Positions 52,349 to 61,292 of a DNA stretch of 64,000 bases are shown here, one piece after another. Under the pieces are notes generated by a model. That model was not told the DNA's origin. It saw only the letters and a program-made list of their open reading frames with translations, and did no database searches. The first letter of the stretch is position 1. Each line of letters begins with the position of its first letter. The position numbers and the translations under genes are program-made. This stretch comes from Luidia sarsii (taxonomy: Eukaryota; Echinodermata; Asteroidea; Paxillosida; Luidiidae), in contig OX465110.1 in the NCBI GenBank assembly GCA_949987565.1, positions 10,986,363-11,050,362 of the forward strand, written 5' to 3'.

Positions 52349-52354
52349 GGAAAA

Positions 52355-52795
52355 ATCCTAGACCCATTACGCTAAATTACATAATATTATATAATTCTAT
52401 TGAAGTTGTAGTTCAATGCTTTATTATGAAGCAATCAAAACACCACAATCTAAGAAAACATTGACAAAAGAATACTTATTTCACACTAAATGCCCCTCTC
52501 TTTGAGTGGAATATTCCATTTGCTATTGAGTAAACAAGTGGATCAGGTTTCAACACAGTGCAACAAGGGGGTTGCATGGACACCATCAACTTCCTAAATC
52601 CTAAGTAACATAAACAGTACTTTGCACAAGGACAACTACAATACTGTACTATGCATTGAAAGCAACCCGACCCCCTAGAAACTGCTAACAGTACACACAG
52701 AGCACAATTCAAAAATTGTGACAATCAATCCTCAAATCCTTTTCTGAGAAATTACTATTCAGCCTCAATCATAACAAATCCTCCAAAATCTTCCA
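52355..52795. other. No gene seen
   Basis: AT-rich; the 82-codon minus frame 52476-52724 has no domain. Confidence 0.5.
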
Positions 52796-53025
52796 TGAAA
52801 AAAATTGCATTCAGCCTCAATCCTCCAAAAACTTCCAATATTTTGTACACTACATGAAATTAGTGGTGCCCACTGCCTCAATCCTCCCAAGTCCTCCAAC
52901 TTGTAAAATGAAATACTCATTCAGCCTCAATCCTCTAAAATCTTCCAATATTTTGTACATTACATTACATGAAATGAGTGGTGCCCACTGCCTCAATCCT
53001 CCCAAATCCTCCATGAACCAACCCC
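52796..53025. repeat. Two-copy 110-bp repeat before the satellite
   Basis: ATTCAGCCTCAATCCTC(C/T)AAAA...TTTTGTACA(C/T)TACA...GTGGTGCCCACTGCCTCA occurs twice (about 52810-52890 and 52918-53010). TTCAGCCTCAATC also appears at about 52756. Confidence 0.75.
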
Positions 53026-53029
53026 TCAC

Positions 53030-54330
53030 CAGGAAATGCTCAGCAGCCCGTGGGTAAACTGTCCCACGAATGTTTTGCTGAATCCTGCTAGACATTACAA
53101 CTCCTCACCAGGAAATGCTCAGCAACCCGTGGGTAAACTGTCCCACGAATTTTTGGCTCAAGCCTGCTAGACATTCCAACTCCTCACCAGGAAATGCTCA
53201 GCAGCCCGTGGGTAAACTCGCCCACGAATTTTTGGCTCGAGCCTGCTAGACATTCCAACCCCTCACCAGGAAATGCTCAGCAGTCCGTGGGTAAACTCGC
53301 CCACGAATTTTTGGCTCGAGCCTGCTAGACATTCCAACCCCTCACCAGAAAAATGCTCAGCAGTCCGTGGGTAAACTCGCCCACGAATTTTTGGCTCGAG
53401 CCTGCTAGACATTCCAACCCCTCACCAGGAAATGCTCAGCAGCCCGTGGGTAAACTCGACCTCGAATTTTTGGCTCGAGCCTGCTAGACATTCCAACCCC
53501 TCACCAGGAAATGCTCAGCAGCCCGTGGGTAAACTCGACTTCGAATTTTTGGCTCGAGCCTGCTAGACATTCCAACACCTCACCAGGAAATGCTCAGCAG
53601 CCCGTGGGTAAACTCGACCTCGAATTTTTGGCTCGAGCCTGCTAGACATTCCAACCCCTCACCAGAAAAATGCTCAGCAGCCCGTGGGTAAACTCGACCT
53701 CGAATTTTTGGCTCCAGCCTGCTAGACATTCCAACCCCTCACCAGGAAATGCTCAGCAGCCCGTGGGTAAACTCGCCCACGAATTTTTGGCTCGAGCCTG
53801 CTAGACATTCCAACCCCTCACCAGAAAAATGCTCAGCAGTCCGTGGGTAAACTCGCCCACGAATTTTTGGCTCGAGCCTGCTAGACATTCCAACCCCTCA
53901 CCAGGAAATGCTCAGCAGCCCGTGGGTAAACTCGACCTCGAATTTTTGGCTCCAGCCTGCTAGACATTCCAACCCCTCACCAGGAAATGCTCAGCAGCCC
54001 GTGGGTAAACTCGCCCACGAATTTTTGGCTCGAGCCTGCTAGACATTCCAACCCCTCACCAGAAAAATGCTCAGCAGTCCGTGGGTAAACTCGCCCACGA
54101 ATTTTTGGCTCGAGCCTGCTAGACATTCCAACCCCTCACCAGGAAATGCTCAGCAGCCCGTGGGTAAACTCGACCTCGAATTTTTGGCTCCAGCCTGCTA
54201 GACATTCCAACACCTCACCAGGAAATGCTCAGCAGCCTGTGGGTAAACTCGACCTCGAATTTTTGGCTCCAGCCTGCTAGACATTCCAACACCTCACCAG
54301 GAAATGGCCAGCAGTCCGTGGGTAAACAAA
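53030..54330. repeat. 79-bp satellite array, about 16 units
   Basis: Unit: ATTCCAACCCCTCACCAGGA, AATGCTCAGCAGCCCGTGGG, TAAACTCGCCCACGAATTTT, TGGCTCGAGCCTGCTAGAC. Each unit has a GTGGG...CCCAC hairpin around TAAACTCG; half of the units have CGACCTCG instead of CGCCCACG, losing the stem. Contiguous, no unique spacers. Confidence 0.92.
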
Positions 54331-54569
54331 CTGTCCCATGAATGCAGTGCCAGCGAGTGCTACACATGTGCATGGACACCATCAACCTGACATGCAATAA
54401 ACAAAGGGAGTACTCATACAACATTGGTTTTTGCGAGCAAGACGAAAAAAATGCAAAAACTGTTAGCTTATATAGCAATGTATTGGTGTATCGTTTGGGA
54501 ATGCGAGCGAGCCCTCTGGGAGCTTAGAAACAACCAAATAGACACTATATAAGAAAAGTGGTCCAGAAC

Positions 54570-55270
54570 CCCCTTTGTATATAAATGTACTACTGCTCTT
54601 CTCTCCTGCAAATGGGTCGTCACCGTTTCTTCGCAAAAAGACTTGCATTTGCCGCACGTTGGTGTTTTCAGTTCCGAAATCTCCTCTTAGTATCCTTGGG
54701 CATGTCTTTCTTTCGCCAACTGCCTGAATGTAATAGCCAGCTATTACTTTTGGATCGCTGCTCGATCGTTACGTAGGCATGTACCCAAAGTAGTTGCCTT
54801 GTAAAACCATTTATACATCCATTTATGCAGACGCCAAAGGGCTTTAGTTTATCATAAGAGTCAATGTTATATGCAGTTTGGTCCTCTCCCTCTGTACACA
54901 CGCCTTTGCAGTCGTTTTCTGGCTCGATGTTCAATTTCATTAGGATCCAACATTCCTAAAAGATGACGCACACTTTCCCTGTCGATATTGAAGCCATTTT
55001 GTATGCATTTTAAGTGCATCCAACGATAGCCGTGCAACTGACCAGACTTTTGCAGCTCTTCCTCAATGAAGCAAGCAACATCAAGGATGTCAGTATATGG
55101 CCCTTCCGCCGAAACAAGCCAAGAGTTCGCTTGCTCAAATTAATGTCATGGTTTGCTAACAATGATGCCCTAATTTCAAAGTAATTATAACCGAGATGAA
55201 AGTAAAAGTGAATTAGTTGCATACATTCGACACTTGTAGTCTCTGATGGCCTGTTGCTCCCGTACTTCAA
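54570..55270 (-). pseudogene. Integrase-like (DDE) transposase fragment
   Basis: Minus-strand sense across three frames: CMQLIHFYFHLGYNYFEIRA and INLSKRTLGLFRRK (helix-turn-helix-like), FIEEELQKSGQLHGYRWMHL, then YNIDSYDKLKPFGVCINGCI, NGFTRQLLWVHAY (first catalytic Asp in N-I-D-S-Y). A further frame gives LRGDFGTENTNVRQMQVFLR (second Asp). The catalytic Glu region is missing because the copy stops near 54570. The layout matches the integrase-core family widespread in animal genomes (related to Ginger-like/retroviral-type integrases); the exact superfamily is from memory. Several frameshifts make it inactive. Confidence 0.65.
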
Positions 55271-55284
55271 TTGAAATACGTACC

Positions 55285-55510
55285 GACGTATTATTAATCC
55301 GTACTAACGAATTACTTATCCGTACAAACGGATTACTAATCCGTACAAACGGATTACTAATCCATACAAACGGATTACTAATCCGTACAAACGGATTACT
55401 AATCCGTACAAAAAAAGAAATAAATCCGTACAAACGAATTACTAATCCGTACAAACGGATTACTAACCCGTACAAACGGATTACTAATCCGTACTAACGG
55501 ATTAGTATGG
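55285..55510. repeat. 21-bp hairpin repeats
   Basis: Units ACTAATCCGTACAAACGGATT repeated about ten times; each contains AATCCGT-acaa-ACGGATT, a 7-bp stem with a 4-base loop. Because 21 is a multiple of three, both strands are open (RTNGLLI on plus, VRISNPF on minus). One interruption (AAAAAAGAAATAA) lies at about 55409. It sits at the 5' side of the integrase-like fragment and could be its subterminal repeat. Confidence 0.85.
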
Positions 55511-57095
55511 GCCAAAATATATAAATTTAGTGGCACTAATGGTCTTTCGTAAGAAACCTCTCACTAAAATAGAAATGTTCACAGATTTACATTAAACGTA
55601 TACAGTTTGAAAATGGTTATAGTAGAAACCTCTCACTGAAATATTTCTGCCTAAAATGTTGTATTTTGGGAGAAATGGGTAAAAGAAATAGTTCACGTCT
55701 CACCGAGATCTAAACTATGATTTTTCGGCGTTGAATGCTGCGTTTTCGCGAAACAAATGAAGCGGTTTCTCGAGACTCGGTTGGCGGATTGAGCTGAAAT
55801 TTTCACAGGTGTGCTATTTCATGCATATGTTGGATCAGACAACGTATTGATGCAATTATTTGACCTCGACCAATTAATGTTGTGTAGGGGCTTTAAGGCA
55901 AGGGCCTAGTACTAGTGCACCCCGTCTGGATAGTCGGTGTTCTGTAATCATTTTGCGCCTCTCGACCAATCAGAAGGCCGCATTTTGCCCCACGTGACCC
56001 CCCTTTTTCGTAAAATGAGGAGCCGGGATCTACCATTCAGCGCGGGTGTAGGTATTTGGGAGGGGCAAACTGTTGCAATAATTTAGAGTGGGACGATACC
56101 ATTTCACTGGGAAATTATACGTGTTGTTTACCCTACGCGTAGGTTTTTTTTTTTATACGTATGGAGTAATATTAAGTTGTCACTGAGCCTGGGTTGTCTA
56201 TACGAAAAACCAAATGGGAGGGTCAATTCAAGAACGTACGTGAAAGGCCCCCCCCCCCCAAAAAAAAGAGAACACCAATGACTCATCGCGAAGCGGAGTA
56301 AACAAAGTTGGACGTGAGTCCCTGACCCGTTGAAATTCGCGGGGTTTTTAAACGCTCACGGTACGCAGTTGTAGTTAGCGGTCCATCTAACGTGACGTCA
56401 CTACACGATGACTCATGGGGGTTGACCATTCCTTCGCTGGTCATGTTTGGACCAGTCATTTCACCTCTCTGGTACTGGCGCTGGATTTGAAAACATCGCC
56501 AAATCAGTTATTTGTGGACGACTCATACCCTTTTGAATCGATAGTTTAATTTGGCTTATTCATACATGCATTGCGCTTGAATTGTCTTCTGTGTTGGACA
56601 CATTTTGATGTTCCGTCTCATGGCGCGCCTAGAGAATACAACCTTATGCAGTATTATCAGAACAGCACCGGTACGTACGTAGCAGCAGTGCACCGTGGAG
56701 ACCATTGCAGTGCAAATACACTGCCGTATTGATAGCCTGAACGTACGAGTCAACTGCGTGTCCATACACAATGGTCCCTCAGTGTTGGTTACGTAAGCGT
56801 ACGCATACGCTATACATATAGCGCGCACTGTCAAGGATTAGGAAAGTGGCCCACAGTCTTGTAAAGTAAACGACTCAAAGTTAACCCCATTTTAAGGTCA
56901 CATTCAGACCGTTCACATTGCGCATAGTATTGATGCCACTGACTACGCTCGTTCTATACAAAATACGACTAATCGACACAAGTTAAAGCCCCGGACAAAC
57001 CAACTCACAATTAGTGTGTCGTTTGACCTATAAATTCAAGTTTGTCGCTCATTATTTTATTCAATTTACAGCTCATATGCACTTATTTACTAATT
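55511..57095. other. No gene seen
   Basis: 1.6 kb without recognisable coding sequence. AAGAAACCTCTCACTAAAAT and GTAGAAACCTCTCACTGAAA repeat at 55551 and 55623. A poly-C/poly-A tract lies at 56248-56268. GC-richer stretches near 55940-56040 and 56380-56480 look promoter-like (CCAATCAGAAGG, CCACGTGACC), but no adjoining exon was found. Confidence 0.45.
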
Positions 57096-57099
57096 TCAC

Positions 57100-57240
57100 T
57101 GCTCATTCTTACTCATTCTTACTCATTCTTACTCATTCTTACTCATTCTTACCCATTCTTACTCATTCTTACTCATTCTTACTCATTCTTACTCATTTTA
57201 TACTAATTTTTTACTAATTTGTACTCATTTTTACTCATTT
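57100..57240. repeat. (ACTCATTCTT)n decamer satellite, left of the zinc-finger ORF
   Basis: TTACTCATTC repeats with 10-bp period, decaying to TTTTTACTCATTT at the right edge. Confidence 0.9.
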
Positions 57241-57467
57241 CTGCTCAATTGTTTAATCACTGGTACGCTCTTTGTTTCAAATAAAACACACATTAGAATA
57301 AAATCACGGACACATCAATGCTTTGTTTTTCCGATTATTTTATTATCATTTTGTCGAAACCACTATCTTCCTTTACCGCCGTTATACAACAAAATCGTTC
57401 GAAACAAACAATTGTTTTATAGTTAACAAAAAGAGTGATCAACGGCGATGATGTTCCAAATTACATT

Positions 57468-57473
57468 TTTATT
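57468..57473 (-). promoter_or_regulatory. Poly(A) signal of zinc-finger ORF
   Basis: AATAAA on the minus strand (CAATAAAAATGT), about 65 bp after the stop codon at 57538. Confidence 0.55.
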
Positions 57474-57537
57474 GAATTTTAAATATGTTATCGAAGTATA
57501 ATCGGGGTGGTGTTTTCTTTTAAAGCCTTGGGATTCT

Positions 57538-58257
57538 TTAATCATCACTGTCTCTCCGGTTGTCTTCCGCTTCATCAAGGTTGAACAAGCCGATAAATTC
57601 TGCATGGTGTTTAGGCATTACCCTGTCTATGGCCTTACTAGGTCGCATGCCTTTATCTACTTTTTCTTTGAGATCTTCCACGATATCTTCGTGGGTTTTA
57701 TTGTCTTCCAGGAAAAAGGAATATAATAAGAAATTCTTGTAATTGTTGAAGAAGACTTTCTTGACTGCCCAGAGGGTCTTCCTATTGGCTTTGTCTTTGG
57801 CTTGTTCGTCGTCCATACCCTCGTCGATGTACTTCTCACGTTTTATATTCCGCATCTCTTCGGTGGCTTCTCTGGCCTCTTCCAACCAGTCTTGATAAGT
57901 AACATTATCTTCCAACTCAGAGCTCGACTCGTCTTCTCCAGATGACTCGGCACTTTCTTCCTCTGGTTCGAGTTCCTCAACACTCTCTTCCGAATCATCG
58001 TCTTCAACCGTCAATTCGGTTATATGGCTTTCTGTTTCCGAATTTAGGCATCGGCGCCTTTTATATTCGGGTTCATAATAATCCACGTAAGAATCGCCAG
58101 ACCCAAATGCCCCAACTTTACGATCATCAATGTCACACATATCCGATTCATATGCGGCATGTGCGCATTCTTCATGTCTCTGAAGGTTATAGCGCCGATT
58201 GTAGCGTTTGCTACAATAGCGACAAGGAAAGGGCTTTTGCGAATCGATTGGGTTCAT
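57538..58257 (-). CDS. Intact single-exon C2H2 zinc-finger protein, 239 aa
   Basis: From ATG 58257 to a stop at 57538, no interruptions. One C2H2 finger near the N-terminus (FPCRYCSKRYNRRYNLQRHE, ligands C12, C15, H28, H33; spacing C-x2-C-x12-H-x4-H). A polar linker and an acidic block (DDDSEESVEELEPEEESAES, residues about 88-120) follow. The C-terminus is a helical region of about 110 residues with W-L-x2-AREATEEM, EGMDDEQAKDKANRKTLWAV and MRPSKAIDRVMPKHHAEFIG. Similar finger + acidic + helical proteins occur as multicopy ORFs in cnidarian and mollusc genomes (from memory). TATA box, short leader and AATAAA make it a compact unit. Function unknown: the finger may bind nucleic acid. It may be a host gene or cargo of a large DNA transposon. 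Confidence 0.72.
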   Translation of the reverse strand: MNPIDSQKPFPCRYCSKRYNRRYNLQRHEECAHAAYESDMCDIDDRKVGAFGSGDSYVDYYEPEYKRRRCLNSETESHITELTVEDDDSEESVEELEPEEESAESSGEDESSSELEDNVTYQDWLEEAREATEEMRNIKREKYIDEGMDDEQAKDKANRKTLWAVKKVFFNNYKNFLLYSFFLEDNKTHEDIVEDLKEKVDKGMRPSKAIDRVMPKHHAEFIGLFNLDEAEDNRRDSDD

Positions 58258-58308
58258 GTTAACTCATTGAGGGTCAATCTCCAAGTGACAGGACGAAGAT
58301 GAAATCGG

Positions 58309-58318
58309 TATATATAAA
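58309..58318 (-). promoter_or_regulatory. TATA box of zinc-finger ORF
   Basis: Minus-strand GTTTATATATACC, about 52-61 bp upstream of ATG 58257, leaving a leader of about 25 bases. Confidence 0.55.
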
Positions 58319-58324
58319 CATTTC

Positions 58325-58480
58325 GAGTAAAATGCTCATTTTGCTCATTTTTACTCATTTGTTTTTACTCATTCTTACTCATTCTTACTCATTCTTACTC
58401 ATTTTTACTAATTTTTACTCATTTTTACTCATTTTTACTCATTTTTACTCATTTTTACTCATTTTTACTCATTGTTTTAC
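58325..58480. repeat. (ACTCATTTTT)n decamer satellite, upstream of the zinc-finger ORF
   Basis: 10-bp period, same family and same orientation as 57100-57240. It runs into the left arm of the 157-bp inverted repeat. Confidence 0.9.
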
Positions 58481-58858
58481 TTATTCTACTCATTTCCGTT
58501 CGAATCACTGCTCATTTTGCCCATTTGCTCAATTCACCGGAATATAAGCGTTTTCCTGTTTACTCCAATACTGCAAATCACTCTGGATAAAACAAAAGGC
58601 CTATCTAGAATTAAATCTTGGAAGTTATGCATTATGGTTTGAGGCACATCTGCGCGTAGGTTCGTGCGTTTTTCCAGTTTTTGGACAAGAAATTTCCAAG
58701 AAACTTCCAAGATTTAATTCTAGATAGGCCTTTTGTTTTATCCAGAGTGATTTGCAGTATTGGAGTAAACAGGAAAACGCTTATATTCCGGTGAATTGAG
58801 CAAATGGGCAAAATGAGCAGTGATTCGAACGGAAATGAGTAGAATAAGTAAAACAATG
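58470..58858. repeat. 157-bp perfect inverted repeat
   Basis: Arms 58470-58626 and 58702-58858 are exact reverse complements as far as I can align by eye (e.g. CACTCTGGATAAAACAAAAG and CTTTTGTTTTATCCAGAGTG). The spacer is 75 bp. The outer end of the left arm is the edge of the decamer satellite. Confidence 0.92.
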
Positions 58859-58951
58859 TTACTTGTAGGGATACGTCCGTCCGGGCCCATGCGGGGGTAG
58901 CCCGTCATTATGTCATACCCCCCGCAGTGACCTGCCGGGAATTTCGAAAAC

Positions 58952-59021
58952 ATGGCGGGTACAGGGAACGCGAATTCGACCACCGAATTCCATGATTTTT
59001 CCCTCTTTATGAAACTCGTAG
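58952..59021 (+). CDS. Possible first exon, HDDC2-like N-terminus
   Basis: ATG 58952 in context AAAACATGGCGG encodes MAGTGNANSTTEFHDFSLFM-KLV, then G|GTGAGT, a consensus splice donor at 59022, phase 1. The ending F-x-KLVG resembles the start of animal HD-domain phosphohydrolase HDDC2, where F-L-R-L-V-G leads to the L-K-R-x3-R-T-G-W motif in the next residues. No second exon is visible in the following 5 kb. The exon is only 70 bp, so the family call is tentative. The surrounding CpG-richer DNA supports a promoter/first-exon location. Confidence 0.35.
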
Positions 59022-60475
59022 GTGAGTTGCACATGGGTAATTGTAGGTTGGTTTTATCAACCAAAGAGATAAGCCAACTATTTTCTCTGGGTTTCATTCT
59101 TCTTTAAACCTCCCTAAAATCGAATGACTTTCTTTATTCTGCCGCCACTTCCCACGTACGCGACGCTTAATATCAACAGAGAAGGCGGGCCAGTGGACTT
59201 CGGTACTTCGGTGATGACGTCATCCGAAGTGGACATCGTAGTACAGTATACTGTTCATGCTGACGACTTTGTTAGGGACCCGTTTTTTGCCGATCTCATC
59301 GTGCGAGAGCTTAAGATTGTAAAATGCGCCTTTTCCCATTCCGATAATGAAAGGGGTATTGCTTCAAGACAAGCAAATTATGTGCTTACAGTCTGAGAAT
59401 TTGCCATGTTTCTTATGCCTGTACACTGAGCTTGAGGCGGCGCTTCTAATACCCACAGATCGACGTATATAAAAACCAGCAATGCACCAATAGCTAGCGT
59501 GTGCGGACGTCATTCAAGCCGACATGGGCAGCCCGGCGGCCATCTTGGTGTGCCACTCGCGCGAAAATTAAAACACTGTGTTGTGCACAAACTTATGCGG
59601 AGTTTCCGGACAGTCGCGTAACAGTATCATGGGGGCCCAGTTTTCGACGGTACGCGTTTTCGACGCTTGGCCTTCTAACTCACATCGCACGATGAAAACA
59701 ACTCCGTATAACGATCTCAGACTTCTTATCTTCCAGTTTGTTTCCTGCTCTTGTCCGTCACCGAAAATGTGGAAAGTTAAGGCTCTTCCGGTAGGCCAAA
59801 CTCGTGTGATTCAAAAAGTTGCTTTTCTGGGGTCTATTTTCCTAGGTACAAAACTGGCAGTTGCTTCGTAGCTCCAGTTCTTTTTATTGGTGGTCCTAAA
59901 AAAAAAGTATTGAGTGTACCATAACAAACCCCAACATACGTAGAAAAAAAATCACGCAACTTGGGGCAGCCCGCTCTGGGTAAAAACTATGGAGGCTCCT
60001 AAAGGGCGTCTCGCTTATATATATATTTTAATTATTATTTAAAGGCATAAAGTAACATGGCCTAATACTAATAGGCTTAAAAAAAAAATTTAAAAAAAAG
60101 GGCAGCTAGAGAAAGTACCAAGAAGGAGGAAATGTGTCTCTTGAGTGACATTGGGAAAGGTCATAACTGAAGAAGCAGTGAGTAAAAGGATTGTGTAGTT
60201 TTTTAAAACGTCACAGAAGAAGACATCAACCAGATAAAAAATACAACCCGACCAAAAAGGCTGAATCACAATTAGCTTGGACCAAGCCGAACAATCACAT
60301 CCTGCCTCGATGTATCTTCTGATGTGGAAATTGACAAGGATGAGGAATGCTTCGTGTGTCACTCATGGATACCACCCTACCGTATTTCATCTCTATGGTT
60401 TACTTGCAGATCCAAATTCAAAAAAGTTAAAAGATATATTTCAGTTAAATTAACTTCTTTTTACATTTTAAGAAA
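59022..60475. other. Intron or intergenic; CRE site and weak ORF
   Basis: GATGACGTCATC at about 59213 is a palindromic CRE (TGACGTCA). TATATAAAAACC at 59465 is TATA-like. ATG 59629 opens MGAQFSTVRVFDAWPSNSH, an 81-codon frame; MGAQFS is an N-myristoylation-type start also found in MARCKS, but a donor-like ACG|GTACGC follows immediately and nothing else supports that family. 59880-60470 is AT-rich without features. Confidence 0.4.
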
Positions 60476-60735
60476 AACTTAAAATTTAGTGGGCCTGACG
60501 TTTCGATCCTAGCAGGACCTTTCTCAAAGGACAAGGACAAAACAGATACATGTACACGAAGGAAGGGGGGAGAGAGTGAATAGGACACGGATGAGAAACA
60601 AAAGAGTGAAGCTGGTAGGGAGAGATCGAAGAGAAGGGCAAGGAGTAGGGTAGGGATTAGTGAGAAGAGGGGGAAACATCAAAGAGAGAAGTGTGAAGGA
60701 CTGAACACAAAAGAAGGATTATCAGAAAGCTGCAA
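60476..60735 (-). mobile_element. 3' tail of Penelope-like element, copy 3
   Basis: Reverse complement of the tails at 898 and 23365. Lacks the terminal part after AAATTTTAAG and has a 7-bp deletion (ACTCTGC) before the hammerhead-like block. Confidence 0.8.
60493..60530 (-). ncRNA. Hammerhead-ribozyme-like motif, PLE copy 3
   Basis: Same TTGAGAA, GGTCC/GGATC stem and GAAACGTCAGGC as the other copies, but the 7-bp deletion replaces GCCT by CCTT on the 5' side, weakening stem I. Confidence 0.4.
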
Positions 60736-60740
60736 TGGTG

Positions 60741-61080
60741 TTAGTCATTACCCTCCTGGATGTTGAGACCACGTGATTGAATAGTCCGAAGACGCTTCAT
60801 CCACATTTTCTCACGGCTAAGACGGACAGCATTACTACGGTGACCAAGTGATTCTATGCCCAGTACACTCATATCTGATATCGAATGATCAGGGAGATTG
60901 AAGTGATACCCAACAGGGGTGTCCATTTTACCGGTTTTGGATAGTAGACCTATGGCCATAGATCCGTTTTTTGAGGGTGTTTTTGGTCTCGCCAACATAC
61001 TGAATATTACAAACTCTACAAGAGATGAGGTATACGATGTTGGAGGTAGTACACGTGATACAGCCATAGGTCGTGTGGGT
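60741..61080 (-). pseudogene. Penelope-like GIY-YIG endonuclease remnant, copy 3
   Basis: First frame: [30 protein letters not shown] and KKRIYGHRSTI, with the GIY-YIG anchors V-Y-L and Q-Y-V-G and the following R-x3-H. After a frameshift near 60930: DTPVGYHFNLPDHSISDMSV, GHRSNAVRLSREKMWMKRLR, and the family C-terminus LNIQEGND. This is the part deleted from copy 1. 5'-truncated at about 61080, where the THAP exon begins. Confidence 0.82.
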
Positions 61081-61098
61081 AGGCGTGTTTACATGCAG

Positions 61099-61292
61099 TT
61101 TTCCCAAGGACAAGGACCGGTGTTCAAGGTGGACTGCTGCACTTAGACGGGAAGGCTTCCATCCCAACCCAGGCTGCACAGTCATCTGCAGTGCTCACTT
61201 CACGGAAAGTGATTTTGATAAGACTGGGAAAACTGTCCACCTGAAAAAGAATGCAGTGCCCAGCATTTTCAACTTTCCAAATCATCTGATTG
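61099..61292 (+). CDS. THAP-domain exon (partial domain)
   Basis: After an acceptor-like TTTACATGCAG (ending 61098) the frame reads [60 protein letters not shown]. This is the C-terminal two thirds of a THAP zinc finger: P, W, C-x2-H and the AVP box are all conserved. The first two cysteines would be on an upstream exon, as is common. THAP fingers bind DNA in cellular factors and in P-element-type transposases; which applies here cannot be told. No frameshift, so it may be functional. The 3' edge is uncertain (GT-containing GGGTTTGTTGG follows). Confidence 0.7.

Noticed and set aside
59629..59871. MARCKS-like gene start (MGAQFS)
   Set aside because: Only six residues agree; the effector domain and the acidic Ala-rich body are absent, so the match may be chance.
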